Source: Pavlovales sp. CCMP2436 (Eukaryota > Haptophyta > Pavlovophyceae > Pavlovales). From it: a DNA stretch of 17,261 nt. The first letter of the stretch is position 1. Each line of letters starts with the position of its first letter. A model generated the notes under the pieces. That model was given only the letters and a program-made list of their open reading frames with translations. It did no database searches and had not been told where the DNA came from. The position numbers were made by a program, and so were the translations under genes. The stretch covers positions 240,550 to 257,810 of the forward strand of contig MU631407.1 of NCBI GenBank assembly GCA_026770615.1. Reading direction: 5' to 3'. Below, piece after piece: positions 16,071-17,261 of the stretch.

Positions 16071-17120
16071 CCTCCCCACTTGCAGCCCCTGGTCTGAGCG
16101 TAGGGGCATGGCGCTTTTTCCCGCTTTTTTATATCAAAAAATATCAAAAATTGAGAGATGCGGTCTCATATGGGCTAGGTTCGGGCTCGGGCTCGGCAGG
16201 CTTTTCTCTATCCACCCCCCCCCCTCCACCTTTGCTATATACATAGACAATTTCTTCTTATGTAGACCGCTGCCCCGGGGAATGATTACGATTATGCAAC
16301 TGGCTAGGTTCGGGCTCGGGCACGCGGGAGGGTTTTCCTGTCGCGAACCGAGTCTAACCCCACCGTGAATGCCACCCCATATCCATTCTATGACCCCAAG
16401 GCGTGTTTGTGTGTGTGTGTGTGTGTGTGTGAAAGCCATTCCATATCCATTCTAGAACATATCCATACCCTAAGGCGGGTGTTCCGCCTGCTTTTTGCTC
16501 TCTTTTTTTGCTTTTGCTTTTGCTTTTATTATTTTTGCTTTGTATCCATATTCTGTGATTAACCCCCCCCCCCCCCCTTATATCTATCTATCTATCTATC
16601 TATATAAAACGCTCCGCGCGCTTCTCCCCCCTCTATTAATCAATTGTTAAACATATAAAAAAATATCCATTAAAATATCGCAGTCACTTCGCTCGCCCCC
16701 CCCTCCCCCTCCCCCCTCTATTAATCAGGTGTATAATTATATCATAAAATATCCAATAAAATATCGCAGGCGCTCCGCTCGCTCCCGCTTCGCGCGCTGC
16801 ACGTCTCCGCCGTGATCGACGCCGCCTCCGCCGCTCTGGCGCAGGGCGGCCCCTCCTCCTCCCTCTCCGCCCTGGCGTTAGCAGACCTCTCCAGCGCCTG
16901 CGCCCTCATCAAAGTCCTCCTCGCCGGTGGCTTTTCAAATGTGGTGCCCTGCTCCGACGCCCCGGCCGAGATCGGCGAGTTGCTCGCCGCCCCCTTCCGC
17001 CTGCTCCGCGCGCTCGTCGGCGCTGCGGCGGCTGCGGACGTGAGGACGGCGGCGGCGGCGAGTGGGGGGGCGGGGGGGGAGGAGGAGGGGGAGGACGAGC
17101 TCGGGGCATACGCCGCACAG
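11080..17120 (+). CDS. HEATR1: HEATR1/UTP10, SSU processome HEAT-repeat scaffold, 5' part
   Basis: Exons: 11080-12963, 13091-14743, 15159-15657, 15851-16023, 16770-17120; phases 0, 0, 1, 0, then 0 into an intron that leaves the window. They encode 1,520 residues; animal HEATR1 is about 2,100, so the C-terminal domain lies to the right. The start MTSLGQQLQQLAA is the family N-terminus although the frame is open further upstream. Conserved blocks follow: SFLYDAREA (45-53), LLELCTVDARFEPF (69-82), LLRSAHKALEFLVRRYRVHVHN (about 123-144), LLRAFLPYHQTALFARAV (148-165) and W-x-WLQPVKASGLPL (193-206). The rest is Ala-rich helical repeat with little recognisable identity. UTP10/HEATR1 is a nucleolar scaffold for early 18S pre-rRNA processing and rDNA transcription. 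Identity is sure for the N-terminus; the exon joins rest on frame and splice sites. Confidence 0.85.
12964..13090 (+). other. HEATR1 intron 1
   Basis: Donor GCCGAG|GTGCGC and acceptor CGCGCACAG|TCG after a C/T-rich tract; 127 bp, phase 0. The frame before and after joins cleanly (DAE|SGGEGAQRELAAALV). Confidence 0.8.
14744..15158 (+). other. HEATR1 intron 2 with an internal decoy acceptor
   Basis: Donor GCGCAGCAG|GTGCGG and acceptor CACACGTGCAG|GCGG after C-rich runs; 415 bp, phase 0. An internal CTGACTTGCAG (ending 14850) looks like an acceptor, but using it gives a TGA after six codons (PEGVRA). CGCCTGTTACTGCT / CTCCTGTAACTGCT are direct repeats near 14894 and 14927. Confidence 0.7.
15658..15850 (+). 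other. HEATR1 intron 3
   Basis: Donor CACG|GTGCGC and acceptor CTTCTTCTGCAG|GCG; 193 bp, phase 1. It contains a TA run (15717-15740) and CA-rich repeats (about 15791-15812). GGTGCGCTTGT at the 5' border and GGCGCCCTCGT at the 3' border resemble each other (8 of 11), and both could read GALV. Confidence 0.7.
16024..16769 (+). other. HEATR1 intron 4, repeat-rich
   Basis: Donor GGCGAG|GTGCTT and acceptor AATATCGCAG|GCGC; 746 bp, phase 0. Contents in order: T39 (16028-16066); a decoy acceptor CCACTTGCAG (ending 16085) that would give an early stop; a direct repeat GGCTAGGTTCGGGCTCGGGC (16173 and 16302); CCATATCCATTCTA repeated near 16377 and 16441; a GT run (16409-16430); a TATC run (16581-16602); and tandem copies of the 3' splice region. 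No exon is evident inside. Confidence 0.7.
16602..16797. repeat. Tandem copies of the HEATR1 intron 4 3' splice-site region
   Basis: CTCTATTAATCA ... AAAATATCCA(T/A)TAAAATATCGCAG followed by C(A/G)CT(T/C)CGCTCGC occurs at about 16631-16697 and again at about 16716-16785, offset about 85 bp. Both carry TATCGCAG (ending 16683 and 16769); only the second continues into the open HEATR1 frame. A third partial copy of the exon-start part (CGCTCCGCGCGCTTC) lies at 16610-16624, about two periods upstream. Confidence 0.85.
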
Positions 17121-17261
17121 GTGCCCAACGAAATGAACAAAATGAATCAAAATGAAACAAAATGAGACAAAAAGAGAAGATCATTTATATCCGACAAAAT
17201 GAAACAAAAAGAGAAGATCATTTATATCCGACAAAATGAAACAAAAAGAGAAGATCATTTA
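17121..17261 (+). other. HEATR1 intron 5, 5' part, with 37-bp tandem repeat
   Basis: Donor GCACAG|GTGCCC at 17120/17121; the intron runs off the window. From about 17131 it is AAATGAAACA-like A-rich repeats. From 17174 a 37-bp unit (GAGAAGATCATTTATATCCG, then ACAAAATGAAACAAAAA) repeats with starts at 17174, 17211 and 17248, identical where visible, and is cut by the window end. Confidence 0.8.

Noticed and set aside
17174..17261. 37-bp repeat as a CRISPR array
   Set aside because: The units abut with no spacers, and the locus is an intron of a eukaryotic gene.

Overview
The window looks like nuclear DNA of a GC-rich single-celled eukaryote. The coding sequence is very GC-rich, so the proteins are dominated by Ala and Arg. 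It is interrupted by short AT- or pyrimidine-rich spliceosomal introns, some with GC or GA instead of GT at the donor. A marine alga such as a haptophyte (or another GC-rich alga or protist) fits, but the sequence alone does not settle the lineage. All gene models below are spliced by eye from reading frame, phase and splice-site logic; no transcript data were available.

Region 1 (1-4649) is a transposon graveyard. A Mutator-like (MULE) transposase core fragment lies on the + strand at the left edge (2-325). A degenerate, intron-containing MULE-like middle and C-terminal half lies on the - strand (565-1976) and points towards it. Next comes a decayed + strand ORF (2197-3660) that resembles the C-terminal part of a reverse-transcriptase-linked retroelement protein. 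It carries one in-frame stop and three frameshifts, one of them an exact 14-bp tandem duplication, and it is bracketed by 16-bp perfect inverted repeats (2095-2110 / 3794-3809). About 0.9 kb of apparently gene-free DNA follows.

Region 2 (10613 down to 4650, - strand) is a multi-exon gene for a roughly 1,500-residue, Trp/Arg/Ala-rich repeat protein. An IQ-like motif and at least 16 'xxRWxxxA'-type motifs suggest an Sfi1-like centrin-binding protein (centrosome or basal body). All five well-supported introns are in phase 2. Two have donors that match the U1 consensus CAG|GTAAGA except at intron position 2 (GC and GA). The large GC-AG intron carries tandem copies of its own 5' splice-site region (4 copies, about 100 bp) and of its own 3' splice-site region (2-3 copies, about 104 bp).

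Region 3 (11080 to the right edge, + strand) is the 5' part, about 1,520 residues in five exons, of the HEATR1/UTP10 gene, a scaffold of the small-subunit processome. Its N-terminus is recognisable; the C-terminal part lies beyond the window. Intron 4 again has a tandemly duplicated 3' splice-site region, and intron 5 opens with a 37-bp tandem repeat.

The two housekeeping-type genes are head-to-head across 466 bp. A 20-codon upstream ORF ends in an ATGA overlap with the HEATR1 start. The most interesting signal is that introns in both genes appear to be growing by tandem duplication of their own exon-intron junctions, leaving arrays of decoy splice sites.
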